Below are positions 1 to 8,554 of a stretch of 64,000 nucleotides of DNA, in pieces. This stretch comes from Pseudodesulfovibrio cashew. GTDB taxonomy: Bacteria; Desulfobacterota; Desulfovibrionia; Desulfovibrionales; Desulfovibrionaceae. How positions within the stretch are numbered: the stretch's first letter is position 1; each line of letters starts with the position of its first letter. The translations under genes were made by a program, and so were the position numbers. The stretch covers positions 2,581,501 through 2,645,500 of the forward strand of contig NZ_CP046400.1 in assembly GCF_009762795.1 (NCBI RefSeq), in the 5' to 3' direction. Below the pieces are notes generated by a model. It saw only the letters and a program-made list of their open reading frames with translations, had not been told where the DNA came from and made no database searches.

Positions 1-843
1 AACGTGATCATGGCCACCTTCGGGGACCTGATGCGTGTGCCGGGGCACGGCGGGCGCAACCTGAAGAAGGCCCAGGCCGACGGTGCGCGGGTCAAAGTCG
101 TGTATTCGCCTTTCGATACCCTCAAGCTCGCCAAGGAGAATCCCGGCGATCTGGTGGTCTTTATCGGCGTCGGCTTCGAGACCACGGCTCCGACCATCGC
201 GGGCACTATGAAGATGGCCAAGGCCCAGGGCATAACGAACCTGCGCGTGCTCTGCTTCCACAAGACCGTGCCTACGGCCCTGGAGGCACTGCTGACTGAC
301 GCCATGACCAGCATTGACGGTTTTATCCTGCCCGGCCATGTTTCTGCCATCATCGGGCTGGAGCCATATAAGTTCATAGCCGAGAAGTATGGCAAATCCG
401 CCGTGGTCACCGGGTTCGAGCCGCTGGATATCCTTCAGTCCCTGGACCAGATGATCGGCTGGCGCAACGCGGGCGAAGCGCACGTGACCAATAACTACAC
501 CCGCATCGTCAGTGATGAAGGCAACCTCAAGGCCAGCGAGATCATGTACGAGGTCTTTGAACCGGTGGACGCCCTGTGGAGGGGCATCGGTCTCATTCCC
601 GGCTCCGGTCTGGAGATTCGCGAGGAGTGGGAAGGCTTCGACGCCAAGAAGGAATTCGGCATCACCATAGAGGAAGGACCCGCGCTGCCCGGCTGCAAAT
701 GCGGCGAGATCCTCAAGGGCATCAAGCAGCCCGACGAATGTCCCCTGTTCAAGAAGGCCTGCACCCCGGCCAACCCGGTCGGCCCGTGCATGGTATCCAC
801 CGAAGGCAGCTGTGCCGCCTATTACAAATATAAATTGGATTAG
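1..843 (+). CDS. hypD: HypD, hydrogenase maturation iron-sulfur protein (5' end cut by window)
   Basis: HypD acts with HypC as the scaffold on which the Fe(CN)2CO group of [NiFe]-hydrogenase is assembled. The frame is already open at base 1, and about 280 residues are visible against roughly 360 for the family, so 80 or so N-terminal residues lie outside the window. Counting from the first visible Met (base 4), the GHVSAIIG and TGFEPLD motifs (about 111-118 and 136-142) are clear. The C-terminal cysteine-rich part (Cys 231, 233, 246, 253, 262, 270) matches the region that carries the [4Fe-4S] cluster and redox thiols. hypE follows after 3 bases, which confirms a hyp operon. The apparent Met at base 4 is a GTG inside the gene, not the real start. 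Confidence 0.95.
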   Translation, partial: NVIMATFGDLMRVPGHGGRNLKKAQADGARVKVVYSPFDTLKLAKENPGDLVVFIGVGFETTAPTIAGTMKMAKAQGITNLRVLCFHKTVPTALEALLTDAMTSIDGFILPGHVSAIIGLEPYKFIAEKYGKSAVVTGFEPLDILQSLDQMIGWRNAGEAHVTNNYTRIVSDEGNLKASEIMYEVFEPVDALWRGIGLIPGSGLEIREEWEGFDAKKEFGITIEEGPALPGCKCGEILKGIKQPDECPLFKKACTPANPVGPCMVSTEGSCAAYYKYKLD

Positions 844-846
844 TTC

Positions 847-1851
847 ATGAGCGATAAGGTTCTTCTCGATTACGGCAGCGGCGGACGCGCTTCCCAGCGC
901 CTCATCTCGGAACTCTTTCTCAAGTACCTCGGCAACGATGAACTCAACCGGCTCAATGACGCGGCGGAACTATCCCTGTCCGGTCGGCTGGCCATGTCCA
1001 CGGACTCCTTCACCGTCGATCCCATTTTTTTCCCCGGCGGCAATATCGGTTCCCTGGCCGTGCACGGCACTGTCAATGACGTGGCCATGATGGGCGCGGT
1101 GCCGCGCTATCTCACCTGCGGATACATCATTGAGGAGGGGCTCCCCATGGACGACCTGGAGACCATTGTGGCCTCCATGGGGGAGGCCGCTGAACACGCC
1201 GGGGTCCAGATCGTCACAGGCGATACCAAGGTCGTGCCCAAGGGCGCGGTGGACAAGATTTTCATCAACACCACGGGCATCGGTGAGATCATCGTTGATC
1301 CGTCCCCCGGCGGTGACAGAGCCCGGCCCGGTGATGCTGTGCTCGTTTCGGGCACCATCGGAGATCATGGGCTGACCATCCTCGGTACTCGCGAGGGGCT
1401 GGACTTCGAGGCCAAGGTCGAGTCCGATTCCGCCTCTCTGAACCACCTGCTGGTCAGGCTGGTGCGGGAACTGCCCGATGTGCACGTGCTACGCGATCCC
1501 ACCCGTGGTGGCCTGGCCACCACACTCAACGAGATCACCGCCAGTTCCGGCGTGTGCTGCGAGCTGGTGGAAAACGATCTGCCCGTTCGGCCCGAGGTCC
1601 GGGGCGGCTGCTCCATCCTCGGCCTGGACCCGCTCTATCTGGCCAATGAGGGCAAGTTCCTCTGCATCGTGCCTCAGGAGGACGCGGACAAGGCACTGGA
1701 GATCATGCGCGCCGACCCGTTGGGTCGCGACGCCTGCCGTATCGGGACCATGACCGACGCCAACCCCGGCAAGGTCGTGCTGGTCACCCAACTGGGCGGC
1801 AAGCGGCTGCTGAACATGCTGGAGGGCGAACAGCTGCCGCGTATCTGTTAA
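847..1851 (+). CDS. hypE: HypE, carbamoyl-dehydratase for hydrogenase cyanide ligand synthesis
   Basis: 334 residues, normal length. HypE takes the carbamoyl group from HypF on its C-terminal cysteine and dehydrates it with ATP to a thiocyanate, the source of the cyanide ligands of [NiFe]-hydrogenase. The protein ends in PRIC, the diagnostic HypE tail with the modified Cys as last residue. The N-terminus has the DYGSGG motif and the rest is a PurM/AIR-synthase-like ATP fold. It follows hypD by 3 bases and is closed by a strong terminator, so it is the last gene of the hyp operon. Confidence 0.97.
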   Translation: MSDKVLLDYGSGGRASQRLISELFLKYLGNDELNRLNDAAELSLSGRLAMSTDSFTVDPIFFPGGNIGSLAVHGTVNDVAMMGAVPRYLTCGYIIEEGLPMDDLETIVASMGEAAEHAGVQIVTGDTKVVPKGAVDKIFINTTGIGEIIVDPSPGGDRARPGDAVLVSGTIGDHGLTILGTREGLDFEAKVESDSASLNHLLVRLVRELPDVHVLRDPTRGGLATTLNEITASSGVCCELVENDLPVRPEVRGGCSILGLDPLYLANEGKFLCIVPQEDADKALEIMRADPLGRDACRIGTMTDANPGKVVLVTQLGGKRLLNMLEGEQLPRIC

Positions 1852-1869
1852 CTGTCCATCCTTTTGAAC

Positions 1870-1910
1870 AAAAAGAGGCCCCCGGTTTTCCGGGGGCCTC
1901 TTTTTGTTTT
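1870..1910. terminator. Bidirectional intrinsic terminator between hypE and cheV
   Basis: The inverted repeat AAAGAGGCCCCCGG / CCGGGGGCCTCTTT has a four-base loop (TTTT). It is followed by a T-rich run on the plus strand and preceded by an A-run that serves the minus strand. It lies between the convergent hypE (ends 1851) and cheV (ends 1928), so it can serve both. Confidence 0.9.
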
Positions 1911-1927
1911 CTTCTTGCCGATCAGGA

Positions 1928-2950
1928 TCAGAAGTCTTCGTTCGCCGCCTTGCGGATGAGCGCAGCGGCACGCATGGCCAGCTGGGTTATCTCCGGCTTG
2001 GAAATCTGGTCGTCTGCCCCTACTGTCTCGCCCCGGTGGCGGAGTTTCTCCGTGATCAGCGAGGAAAAGAGGATGACCGGAAGGTCGCGGAGTTCGGGAT
2101 CTTCCTTGATGCGCTTGCAGAGGTGGTGGCCGTCCATCATGGGCATCTCGATGTCGGATATTACGACTTGGACGTAATCGGTAATGGGCCGCTCCTCTTC
2201 CCGGGCCAGAGCCTTGAGTTCCAGGAGGCGGTCCCAACATTCCTTGCCGTTGGTGGTCTTCTCCACACGGAATCCGGCCTGGTTGAGCATGTCCCGGATC
2301 ATTTCCCGGATAAGCGGGGAGTCGTCGGCAGTGAGCGCCTTGTAGCCGGAGTGGCTTTCCATCACGAAGTTGTCGTCGAGCTTGAGGCGCATGCTGGGGT
2401 TGAGTTCCGAGACGATGCGCTCCAGGTCGAGGATGAAGACGATGCGCTTGTCGAACTTGACCACGCCCGTAATGGAGTCGCTGGACAGGGCGGAGACGTA
2501 TTTATTGGGCGCTTCCACGTCTTCCCAACTGATACGGTGGATGCGGGTGACGCCGGAAACCATGAATGCCGAAGTCACCTGGTTGAACTCGGTGACGATG
2601 ACCTTGGGCGGTTCGTTTTCCACTCGTTTTTTCTTGAGCCAGATGGACAGGTCGAGCAGGGGGATGATCCGCGACCGGAGATTGAAGGCTCCAAGCACGG
2701 ACTCATGAGCGACCTCGGGCATTTCCGTCACTTCGGGCATGCGCATGATTTCCAGGACTTTGGCGACGTTCACTCCGTAGAAGCTTTTGCGGCTGGCCTT
2801 TTTGCCCTTGCCCTCTTCGTCGGGGAAAGCCTCTTCCTGGTTCAGTTCCGGGTCGTCACTCTCCTTGGGTTCTTCCTCAAGATAGAATTCGACGATTTCA
2901 AGTTCGTTGGTTCCCGCTTCAAGCAGAATGCCATTTGCCGTGCTCGCCAT
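1928..2950 (-). CDS. cheV: CheV-type chemotaxis coupling protein (CheW domain plus response-regulator receiver)
   Basis: 340 residues. An acidic N-terminal stretch (about 25-48) leads into a CheW-like coupling domain (about 55-185), then a receiver domain (about 203-335). The receiver has the acidic pair Asp209/Asp210, the phospho-acceptor Asp266 in the ISDIEMPMMDG motif, and the conserved Lys318. CheV proteins link chemoreceptors to CheA and tune signalling through phosphorylation. The start at 2950 is chosen because GGGAG lies just upstream and the conserved protein begins there. The open frame runs on to 3538, but that part is antisense to the dus gene. The next gene upstream on the same strand (dus) is about 70 bp away. 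Confidence 0.93.
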   Translation of the reverse strand: MASTANGILLEAGTNELEIVEFYLEEEPKESDDPELNQEEAFPDEEGKGKKASRKSFYGVNVAKVLEIMRMPEVTEMPEVAHESVLGAFNLRSRIIPLLDLSIWLKKKRVENEPPKVIVTEFNQVTSAFMVSGVTRIHRISWEDVEAPNKYVSALSSDSITGVVKFDKRIVFILDLERIVSELNPSMRLKLDDNFVMESHSGYKALTADDSPLIREMIRDMLNQAGFRVEKTTNGKECWDRLLELKALAREEERPITDYVQVVISDIEMPMMDGHHLCKRIKEDPELRDLPVILFSSLITEKLRHRGETVGADDQISKPEITQLAMRAAALIRKAANEDF

Positions 2951-3017
2951 GGGTTCACCGCTCCCTAGGATGCATGGGTAAGGAAAGAGTTTCGCAGTAT
3001 TGCAGTGCTTGTAACCG

Positions 3018-4037
3018 TTAGCAGCAAAGGTCGTCAATGAGAGTTTCCCCGGGCAGCCCGTCTGCGGGCTCCAGGGAGGCGATGGTCGCGGCCGCCTCTT
3101 CCAGCGCGGCCCAGTCTTCGCATTGCAGCAGGGAGGCGCGCAACGTGCGGATTCCCTTGAGCCCCTTGGCATAGCGTGGGATAATGGAGCGGATCTTGCG
3201 GAAGGAGCGGCCATCGCCCTCGTATTGCCGAGTAAGACGGATATGTTCCCGGACGATATTTGCCAGGAACGCTCCGTCGCGGGGAGGCAGGTCCTCGCCT
3301 TTGCGCAGGGCAGTGAAGCGGGCGAAGATGGAAGGATCGTACAGGGCTCCTCGGGCGAACATGACTGCGTCCACACCGGTTTCCTCGATGCAGCGGTGTC
3401 CATCCTCGGCGCTGAACAGGTCGCCGGAGGCGATGACCGGGATGGATACGGCCTTCTTGAGCAGGGCGAGTTTGGACCAGTCCGCCTTGCCCGAAAACAT
3501 TTGCTTCCCGTATCTCGGGTGAAGCGTGACCCAGTCAACGCCGACGTCCTCGAGACGCCGGGCGAGGTCGAGATAAACGTTTTCGCCCTTGTTGAAGCCG
3601 AGGCGGAACTTGACGCCGACTCGGCCGCCCTCCGGGTGCTGTGCGGCTTTTCGGACCATGATCGAAGCGATATTCACCAGGTTATCCAGGTCCATCATCA
3701 TGGCGCAACCCGATCCCGACTTGAGCACTTTGCGCACTGGGCAGCCCGAGTTGAGGTCGAAGTTTCGGAGGCCCAAGGACAGCAGCTTATCCATGACCGG
3801 TTCAAAGAATTGTTCGTCGGCTCCGAAGAGCTGCAGGACCATGGGGTCGTCTTCGGGGCAGGTGGCGATAAGCCTCTTCGTGCCTGCGTTTTTGAAAGCC
3901 AGTCCCTTGACGCTGACCATTTCGGAGCAGCACACGCCGCAGCCGAACTGTTTCGCCAGCAGGCGGAAAGGGAGGTCGGAATAGCCGGCCAGCGGGGCCA
4001 GCCAGGGAATGTCGGGAGTGATGTTGAACGCGCTCAT
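3018..4037 (-). CDS. tRNA-dihydrouridine synthase (Dus family)
   Basis: Flavin enzyme that reduces uridine to dihydrouridine in the tRNA D-loop. With the start at 4037 it is 339 residues. The N-terminal LAPLAGYSDLPFR block and the NSGCP motif with catalytic Cys99 are plain, as is the later TLHPRYGKQMFSGKADW segment that binds phosphate/FMN in the TIM barrel. An in-frame ATG at 4094 would add 19 residues that do not look like the family and also lacks a ribosome site. Neither start has a convincing Shine-Dalgarno sequence, so the exact start is uncertain. The Dus subfamily (A, B or C) cannot be assigned from reading alone. Confidence 0.9.
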   Translation of the reverse strand: MSAFNITPDIPWLAPLAGYSDLPFRLLAKQFGCGVCCSEMVSVKGLAFKNAGTKRLIATCPEDDPMVLQLFGADEQFFEPVMDKLLSLGLRNFDLNSGCPVRKVLKSGSGCAMMMDLDNLVNIASIMVRKAAQHPEGGRVGVKFRLGFNKGENVYLDLARRLEDVGVDWVTLHPRYGKQMFSGKADWSKLALLKKAVSIPVIASGDLFSAEDGHRCIEETGVDAVMFARGALYDPSIFARFTALRKGEDLPPRDGAFLANIVREHIRLTRQYEGDGRSFRKIRSIIPRYAKGLKGIRTLRASLLQCEDWAALEEAAATIASLEPADGLPGETLIDDLCC

Positions 4038-4290
4038 GGTGAGAAGCACATAATGATTGCCATGGAACGAGTCAAAGAAAAAAGGGGGCAACATCCAGGG
4101 AGTACATTAGCGAGTTGGGGACTCGCCTTGTCTTATATATGGTGATATGCGAAAAGGGGTGGCTGCCGAAATATTTTGAAAAAAATAAAGCGGGAGGGTT
4201 GACAAAAGTCCGGTTTCCAACTTAAACACGCCCGTCTTCGAGCGAAAGGCAGCTCCGCCCGGACAGGGCGCAAAAAGCTGATCAAAACGC

Positions 4291-4319
4291 TTGCTTTTTG
4301 AAATATTGATGGATATAGA
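4291..4319 (+). promoter_or_regulatory. Candidate sigma-70 promoter for the tRNA-tuf operon
   Basis: TTGCTT, 17 bases, then TATAGA, ending 15 bases before the first base of tRNA-Thr. A second possible -35 (TTGACA at 4199-4204) has only TTAAAC at the right distance. The rest of the roughly 300 bp gap between dus and the tRNA genes shows nothing else recognisable. Confidence 0.55.
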
Positions 4320-4334
4320 CTTCGTTCCTGGCGG

Positions 4335-4410
4335 GCTGGCGTAGCTCAATTGGTAGAGCAGCTGATTTGTAATCAGCCGGTTGCGGGTTCAAGTCCCATC
4401 GCCAGCTCCA
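4335..4410 (+). tRNA. tRNA-Thr (anticodon TGT)
   Basis: 76 nt. The acceptor arm GCTGGCG/CGCCAGC is fully paired, discriminator T, CCA encoded. The anticodon loop TTTGTAA gives TGT. It is first of three tRNA genes ahead of tuf, matching the thrU-tyrU-glyT order before tufB in enterobacteria. Confidence 0.97.
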
Positions 4411-4420
4411 TAAGACGAAT

Positions 4421-4506
4421 GGTGGGGTTCCCGAGTGGCCAAAGGGAACAGACTGTAAATCTGTCGGCATACGCCTTCGGAGGTTCAAATCCTCCCCCCA
4501 CCACCA
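4421..4506 (+). tRNA. tRNA-Tyr (anticodon GTA)
   Basis: 86 nt with a long variable arm, as expected for a bacterial tyrosine tRNA. Acceptor GGTGGGG/CCCCACC, discriminator A, CCA encoded. The anticodon loop CTGTAAA gives GTA. It lies 10 bp after tRNA-Thr. Confidence 0.97.
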
Positions 4507-4572
4507 CAAATTTCATAAGCCGCGCTGTAGGAGAGGGTCCTAATGGAGACCCTTGGTGACTACGGATAGTGA

Positions 4573-4648
4573 GCGGGAATAGCTCAATTGGTAGAGCATC
4601 AGCCTTCCAAGCTGAGGGTTGCGGGTTCGAGTCCCGTTTCCCGCTCCA
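4573..4648 (+). tRNA. tRNA-Gly (anticodon TCC)
   Basis: 76 nt. Acceptor GCGGGAA/TTCCCGC, discriminator T, CCA encoded. The anticodon loop CTTCCAA gives TCC. It is third of the tRNA trio; a 192-bp leader then precedes tuf. Confidence 0.97.
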
Positions 4649-4840
4649 CGTTCTGCCTGATCCAGTCACCCATACTCCTTAAAATCCGGGCGCAACCCGG
4701 TCAGCAGGCACCCGCTGCCCCCGTAGGGCGAGCGATACCGGCACAAGCCCGGTCATGGATCCCCTGGGTTCATGGCTTTGTTAATTATGTATTATAAGTA
4801 ATTAAAACCTACACAACTTTTACGTTTAGGGGGATCCAAA

Positions 4841-6034
4841 ATGGGTAAAGCTAAATTTGAACGTAGCAAGCCTCACGTTAACATCGGTACCATCGGTCAC
4901 ATTGACCACGGTAAGACCACTCTGACCGCCGCCATCACCAAGCTGGCCGCCATGGCCGGCAACGGCGAGTTCGTCGCCTTCGACGAAATCGACAAGGCCC
5001 CGGAAGAGAAAGAGCGCGGCATCACCATCGCCACCGCTCACGTCGAGTACGAGACCGCCAACCGTCACTACGCTCACGTGGACTGCCCCGGTCACGCCGA
5101 CTACATCAAGAACATGATCACTGGTGCTGCTCAGATGGATGGCGCCATCCTGGTCTGCGCCGCCACTGACGGTCCCATGCCCCAGACTCGTGAGCACATC
5201 CTGCTCGCCCGTCAGGTCGGCGTGCCCGCCATGGTCGTCTTCCTGAACAAGTGCGACATGGTCGATGACGAAGAGCTCCTCGAGCTGGTCGAGATGGAAG
5301 TTCGTGAGCTTCTCGACAAGTACGATTTCCCCGGCGACGACATTCCGGTCATCCAGGGTTCCGCTCTGAAGGCCCTCGAGTGCGAAAGCGTCGATGACGA
5401 AGCCGCCAAGCCCATTTTCGAGCTGTTGGACGCCTGCGACAGCTACATCCCCGAGCCCGAGCGTGACATCGACATGCCGTTCCTGATGCCCGTGGAAGAC
5501 GTCTTCTCCATCTCCGGCCGTGGTACCGTTATCACCGGTCGTGTGGAGCGCGGCATCATCAAGGTCGGCGACGAAATCGAAATCGTCGGCATCAAGGACA
5601 CCCTGAAGACCACCTGCACGGGCGTCGAAATGTTCCGTAAGCTGCTCGACCAGGGCCAGGCCGGTGACAACGTCGGTCTCCTGATCCGCGGCATCAAGCG
5701 TGACGAAGTGGAACGCGGCCAGGTTGCTGCCAAGCCCGGTTCCATCACCCCGCACACCAAGTTCAAGGCCGAGGTCTACGTCCTGTCCAAGGATGAGGGC
5801 GGCCGTCACACCCCGTTCTTCTCCGGCTACCGTCCGCAGTTCTACTTCCGTACGACTGACGTTACCGGTGTCGTTACCCTGGACGAGGGTGTCGAAATGG
5901 TCATGCCCGGCGACAACGCCACCTTCAATGTCGAGATGATCGCTCCGATCGCCATGGAAGTCGGCCTCCGCTTCGCCATCCGCGAAGGCGGCCGCACCGT
6001 CGGCGCCGGTGTCGTCACCGAGATCATGGAGTAA
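4841..6034 (+). CDS. tuf: Elongation factor Tu
   Basis: 397 residues, full length. The GTPase brings aminoacyl-tRNA to the ribosome. The G-domain motifs GHIDHGKTT (P-loop), DCPGH and NKCDM are all present, followed by the two beta-barrel domains and the C-terminal [14 protein letters not shown] block. A strong AGGGGG ribosome site at 4828-4833 fixes the start. It lies downstream of three tRNA genes and upstream of rpmG and tRNA-Trp. The str operon below (rpsL-rpsG-fusA) has no tuf copy, so this may be the only one, though the rest of the genome is not visible. The 192-bp leader contains a small CCGGG/CCCGG hairpin at 4686-4700. Confidence 0.99.
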   Translation: MGKAKFERSKPHVNIGTIGHIDHGKTTLTAAITKLAAMAGNGEFVAFDEIDKAPEEKERGITIATAHVEYETANRHYAHVDCPGHADYIKNMITGAAQMDGAILVCAATDGPMPQTREHILLARQVGVPAMVVFLNKCDMVDDEELLELVEMEVRELLDKYDFPGDDIPVIQGSALKALECESVDDEAAKPIFELLDACDSYIPEPERDIDMPFLMPVEDVFSISGRGTVITGRVERGIIKVGDEIEIVGIKDTLKTTCTGVEMFRKLLDQGQAGDNVGLLIRGIKRDEVERGQVAAKPGSITPHTKFKAEVYVLSKDEGGRHTPFFSGYRPQFYFRTTDVTGVVTLDEGVEMVMPGDNATFNVEMIAPIAMEVGLRFAIREGGRTVGAGVVTEIME

Positions 6035-6036
6035 TC

Positions 6037-6186
6037 ATGCGCATCAACATTCAGCTGCAGTGCACCGAGTGCAAGCGTAAGAATTACGCTACGCAGAAGA
6101 ACAAGAAGAATACTACCGGTCGACTGGAAGTGAAGAAGTATTGTCCCTGGGACAAGAAGCACACTGTCCACAAAGAGACCAAGTAG
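6037..6186 (+). CDS. rpmG: Large ribosomal subunit protein bL33
   Basis: 49 residues, translated by eye; it begins MRINIQLQC and ends HKETK. It is typical of bL33 in length and in the TECKRKNY and [14 protein letters not shown] segments. The first zinc pair (C9, C12) is present. The second pair, usually CxxC, reads CPWD and so keeps only one Cys, which makes zinc binding doubtful. The start ATG is 2 bp after the tuf stop codon. tRNA-Trp follows 12 bp downstream. Small subunit of the 50S exit-site region. Confidence 0.95.
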   Translation: MRINIQLQCTECKRKNYATQKNKKNTTGRLEVKKYCPWDKKHTVHKETK

Positions 6187-6198
6187 TTTCGATAGAGC

Positions 6199-6275
6199 AG
6201 GGGTATAGTTCCAACGGCTAGAACGCCGGTCTCCAAAACCGGATGTTGGGGGTTCGAATCCCTCTACCCCTGCCA
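6199..6275 (+). tRNA. tRNA-Trp (anticodon CCA)
   Basis: 77 nt. Acceptor AGGGGTA/TACCCCT, discriminator G, CCA encoded. The anticodon loop CTCCAAA gives CCA. The order rpmG, tRNA-Trp, secE is common in bacteria. Confidence 0.97.
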
Positions 6276-6360
6276 ACCTTAGTCTTTGAAGCGCGTAGCG
6301 GGGCTTTGGCCTGAGCGGCCAAGGCCCCGCGAACCGCTCAATAATTCGGGAAAAAGAAAT

Positions 6361-6618
6361 ATGGCCAAGAAGAAAGGCAAGAAAGCTGCCGAGAAGCAGG
6401 CTGCCCAGGCTTCCTCAAATATCGTCGTCACCAAGGTCAAGGAATTCACTGAATTTTTTGATGAATCCAAGGTGGAGATGAAGAAGGTTGTCTGGCCGAC
6501 CCGCAAGGAAACCATCTCCACGTGTGTGGCCGTGCTGGTCGTGAGCGTCGTCATCGCCATCTACTTGGGTGTTGTCGACCTCGCGCTCTCGAAGATCGTC
6601 GAGGCCATACTTTCCTAA
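6361..6618 (+). CDS. secE: Preprotein translocase subunit SecE
   Basis: 85 residues. A Lys/Ala-rich N-terminus is followed by the amphipathic segment KVEMKKVVWPTRKETIST (about 38-55), the SecE signature, and one membrane helix (about 56-78). SecE clamps SecY in the inner-membrane translocon. The start at 6361 is preferred to an in-frame ATG at 6286: the intervening residues are tRNA-proximal spacer, and a GGGAAAAAG stretch lies upstream of 6361. nusG follows. Confidence 0.96.
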   Translation: MAKKKGKKAAEKQAAQASSNIVVTKVKEFTEFFDESKVEMKKVVWPTRKETISTCVAVLVVSVVIAIYLGVVDLALSKIVEAILS

Positions 6619-6648
6619 GTCCCTTTTACGAGCAAAGGCTGGATTAAC

Positions 6649-7206
6649 ATGGATGCCAATATGGAAAATGCTTCCCCCCGCGCCCGCTGGTACATTGTTC
6701 ATACCTATTCAGGGTTCGAGCAGCGCGTGGAGCAGACCGTTCGCGAGATGATGCGGACCGGGCAGGACAAGGGCCTCATCGAAGAGGTCGTCATGCCCAC
6801 CGAGAAGATCGTCGAAATGGTCAAGGGTGAACGCAAGACGTCCACCAGGAAGTTTTACCCTGGCTACATCATGATCAAGATGATCTTGACGGATGATTCC
6901 TGGCACCTGATCCAGTCCATCCCGCGCGTCACCGGGTTCGTGGGCGGCAAGAACCGTCCCACCCCCATGCGTGACAGCGAGGCGGAAAACATCCTCAACA
7001 TGATGGAGAGCCGCCAGGAGAAGCCTCGTCCCAAGTTCAATTTTGAGCGCGACGACGAGGTTCGGGTCATCGACGGCCCGTTCAGCGGCTTCAACGGTGT
7101 TGTGGAGGAAGTCAACTACGACAAAGGGAAGCTCAAGGTTTCCGTCTCTATCTTCGGGCGCCAGACGCCGGTCGAGCTGGACTTCGTCCAGGTGGACAAG
7201 GGCTAG
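6649..7206 (+). CDS. nusG: Transcription termination/antitermination factor NusG
   Basis: 185 residues. The N-terminal NGN domain starts at RWYIVHTYSGFEQRVEQ (about 10) and includes the FYPGYIMIKM and TGFVGG blocks. A KOW motif lies near 135-160 (VRVIDGPFSGFNGVVEEV). NusG binds the RNA polymerase clamp and couples transcription to Rho or the ribosome. The first ATG is used; a second at 6661 is possible. It sits 30 bp after secE and 46 bp before rplK. Confidence 0.98.
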   Translation: MDANMENASPRARWYIVHTYSGFEQRVEQTVREMMRTGQDKGLIEEVVMPTEKIVEMVKGERKTSTRKFYPGYIMIKMILTDDSWHLIQSIPRVTGFVGGKNRPTPMRDSEAENILNMMESRQEKPRPKFNFERDDEVRVIDGPFSGFNGVVEEVNYDKGKLKVSVSIFGRQTPVELDFVQVDKG

Positions 7207-7252
7207 CCCGCAATATACTCGCTAACTGCGAAATTTCTCACCGAGGAATACA

Positions 7253-7678
7253 ATGGCCAAGAAAGAATTAGGAAAGATCAAGCTGCAGATTCCCGCTGGC
7301 GGCGCCAACCCTTCTCCGCCGGTCGGTCCGGCTCTGGGTCAGCACGGCGTCAACATCATGGAATTCTGCAAGGCGTTCAACGCCAAGACTCAGGACCAGA
7401 AGGGACTCATCATCCCCGTCGTCATCACGGTTTACGCAGACCGTTCCTTCGACTTCATCACCAAGACTCCTCCGGCGGCCGTTCTCCTCAAGAAGGCGGC
7501 CAAGATCGAGAAGGGTTCCGGTGAGCCCAATAAGGAAAAGGTCGGCAAGGTCACCAAGGCCCAGATCAAGGAGATCGCCGAGTTGAAGATGGTCGATTTG
7601 AACGCCAATGACATAGAGAACGCAATGCTGCAGATTGAGGGCACCGCCCGCAGCATGGGCCTCGAAGTCAAGGGCTAG
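7253..7678 (+). CDS. rplK: Large ribosomal subunit protein uL11
   Basis: 141 residues, standard length. The N-terminal [27 protein letters not shown] block and the C-terminal RNA-binding helix region ending [10 protein letters not shown] are diagnostic. It binds the GTPase-associated centre of 23S rRNA. Strong AGGAAT-type ribosome site upstream. rplA follows after 14 bp. Confidence 0.99.
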   Translation: MAKKELGKIKLQIPAGGANPSPPVGPALGQHGVNIMEFCKAFNAKTQDQKGLIIPVVITVYADRSFDFITKTPPAAVLLKKAAKIEKGSGEPNKEKVGKVTKAQIKEIAELKMVDLNANDIENAMLQIEGTARSMGLEVKG

Positions 7679-7692
7679 TGAGGTTACAAGCA

Positions 7693-8400
7693 ATGCCTAA
7701 GCATGGAAAAAAATATCGCAATGCCGTCGGTGATCGTGATGCCGTCATGCGCGTTTCCGTTGAGGAAGGCGTGAAGACCGCTGTCGAAAGCGCCTTCGCC
7801 AAGTTCGACGAGACCGTGGACGTGGCCATCAACCTCGGTGTTGATCCCAAGTATTCCGATCAGATGATCCGTGGCGCCGTCTCCCTGCCTAACGGACTTG
7901 GCAAGGATGTCCGCGTGGCCGTCTTCTGCAAGCCCGAGAAGGAAGCCGAAGCCAAGGAAGCCGGAGCCGACTTTGCCGGTTCCGACGAACTGGTCGAGAA
8001 GATCCAGTCCGGCTGGTTGGACTTTGACAAGGCTGTCGCCACCCCGGACATGATGGCCGTGGTCGGCAAGATTGGTCGAGTGCTCGGTCCCCGAGGCCTG
8101 ATGCCCAACGCCAAGACCGGCACCGTGACCATGGATGTGGCCAAAGCCGTGTCCGAGCTCAAGGCCGGTAAGGTCGAGTTCAAGGTCGACAAGGCTGGCA
8201 TCCTGCACGCCCCCATCGGCAAGGTCTCTTTTGGCCCCGAGAAGCTGTGTGAGAACCTGAAGACCCTGCTCAACAAGGTCGTCAGCCTCAAGCCGTCTTC
8301 CGCCAAGGGAACCTACATGAAGGCTGTCGGCGTTTCCACCACCATGGGCCCGGGCGTCAAGATCGACCCCCTGACCGTCAGGAAATTCCTGGAAGCCTAA
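7693..8400 (+). CDS. rplA: Large ribosomal subunit protein uL1
   Basis: 235 residues from ATG 7693. An upstream in-frame GTG at 7678 overlaps the rplK stop and would add five residues (MRLQA) not expected for L1, so it is not used. The conserved [18 protein letters not shown] motif (about 125-145) identifies it. It builds the L1 stalk at the E site; in enterobacteria L1 represses its own rplK-rplA transcript. Confidence 0.99.
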   Translation: MPKHGKKYRNAVGDRDAVMRVSVEEGVKTAVESAFAKFDETVDVAINLGVDPKYSDQMIRGAVSLPNGLGKDVRVAVFCKPEKEAEAKEAGADFAGSDELVEKIQSGWLDFDKAVATPDMMAVVGKIGRVLGPRGLMPNAKTGTVTMDVAKAVSELKAGKVEFKVDKAGILHAPIGKVSFGPEKLCENLKTLLNKVVSLKPSSAKGTYMKAVGVSTTMGPGVKIDPLTVRKFLEA

Positions 8401-8554
8401 ACAACAATGGTATGCCGGATGTCTCTCCCGGGGCATCCTGTAGATAACGCACGGGAAGTTGAGTCAGAGACGGCGGGTGAGGGCTGTGCCCCTCTTAAAA
8501 TCCCGCTCAGACAACGCTTTGACCTGCTTTCCGGGCCTAGACGAGGAGTGGTAG
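8401..8554 (+). promoter_or_regulatory. Probable L10(L12)4-binding autoregulatory leader ahead of rplJ
   Basis: A 154-nt non-coding spacer between rplA and rplJ, the usual site of the L10 leader. A composite hairpin at 8473-8506 has outer stem GCGGG/CCCGC and inner stem GAGGGC/GCCCCTC, separated by an asymmetric A-rich internal loop (TTAAAAT), the kind of bulge expected of the L10-binding kink-turn. A second weaker pairing (ATGCC/GGCAT) lies near 8411-8436. The ribosome site GAGGAG precedes the rplJ ATG. The assignment rests on position and visible stems; no covariance model was run. Confidence 0.65.

Noticed and set aside
1904-2968. A 354-codon plus-strand frame opposite cheV
   Set aside because: Antisense shadow; cheV on the other strand has complete CheW and receiver motifs.
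2951-3538. N-terminal extension of CheV
   Set aside because: The extra 196 codons lie antisense to the dus gene, look nothing like CheV, and a good ribosome site precedes the ATG at 2950.
4107-4669. Short minus-strand frames across the tRNA cluster (for example 4282-4509 and 4373-4669)
   Set aside because: They are translations of tRNA genes on the wrong strand and have been wrongly called proteins in many genomes.
5842-6276. Minus-strand frame of 144 codons through tRNA-Trp and the end of tuf
   Set aside because: It covers a tRNA, rpmG and tuf on the opposite strand and has no protein features.
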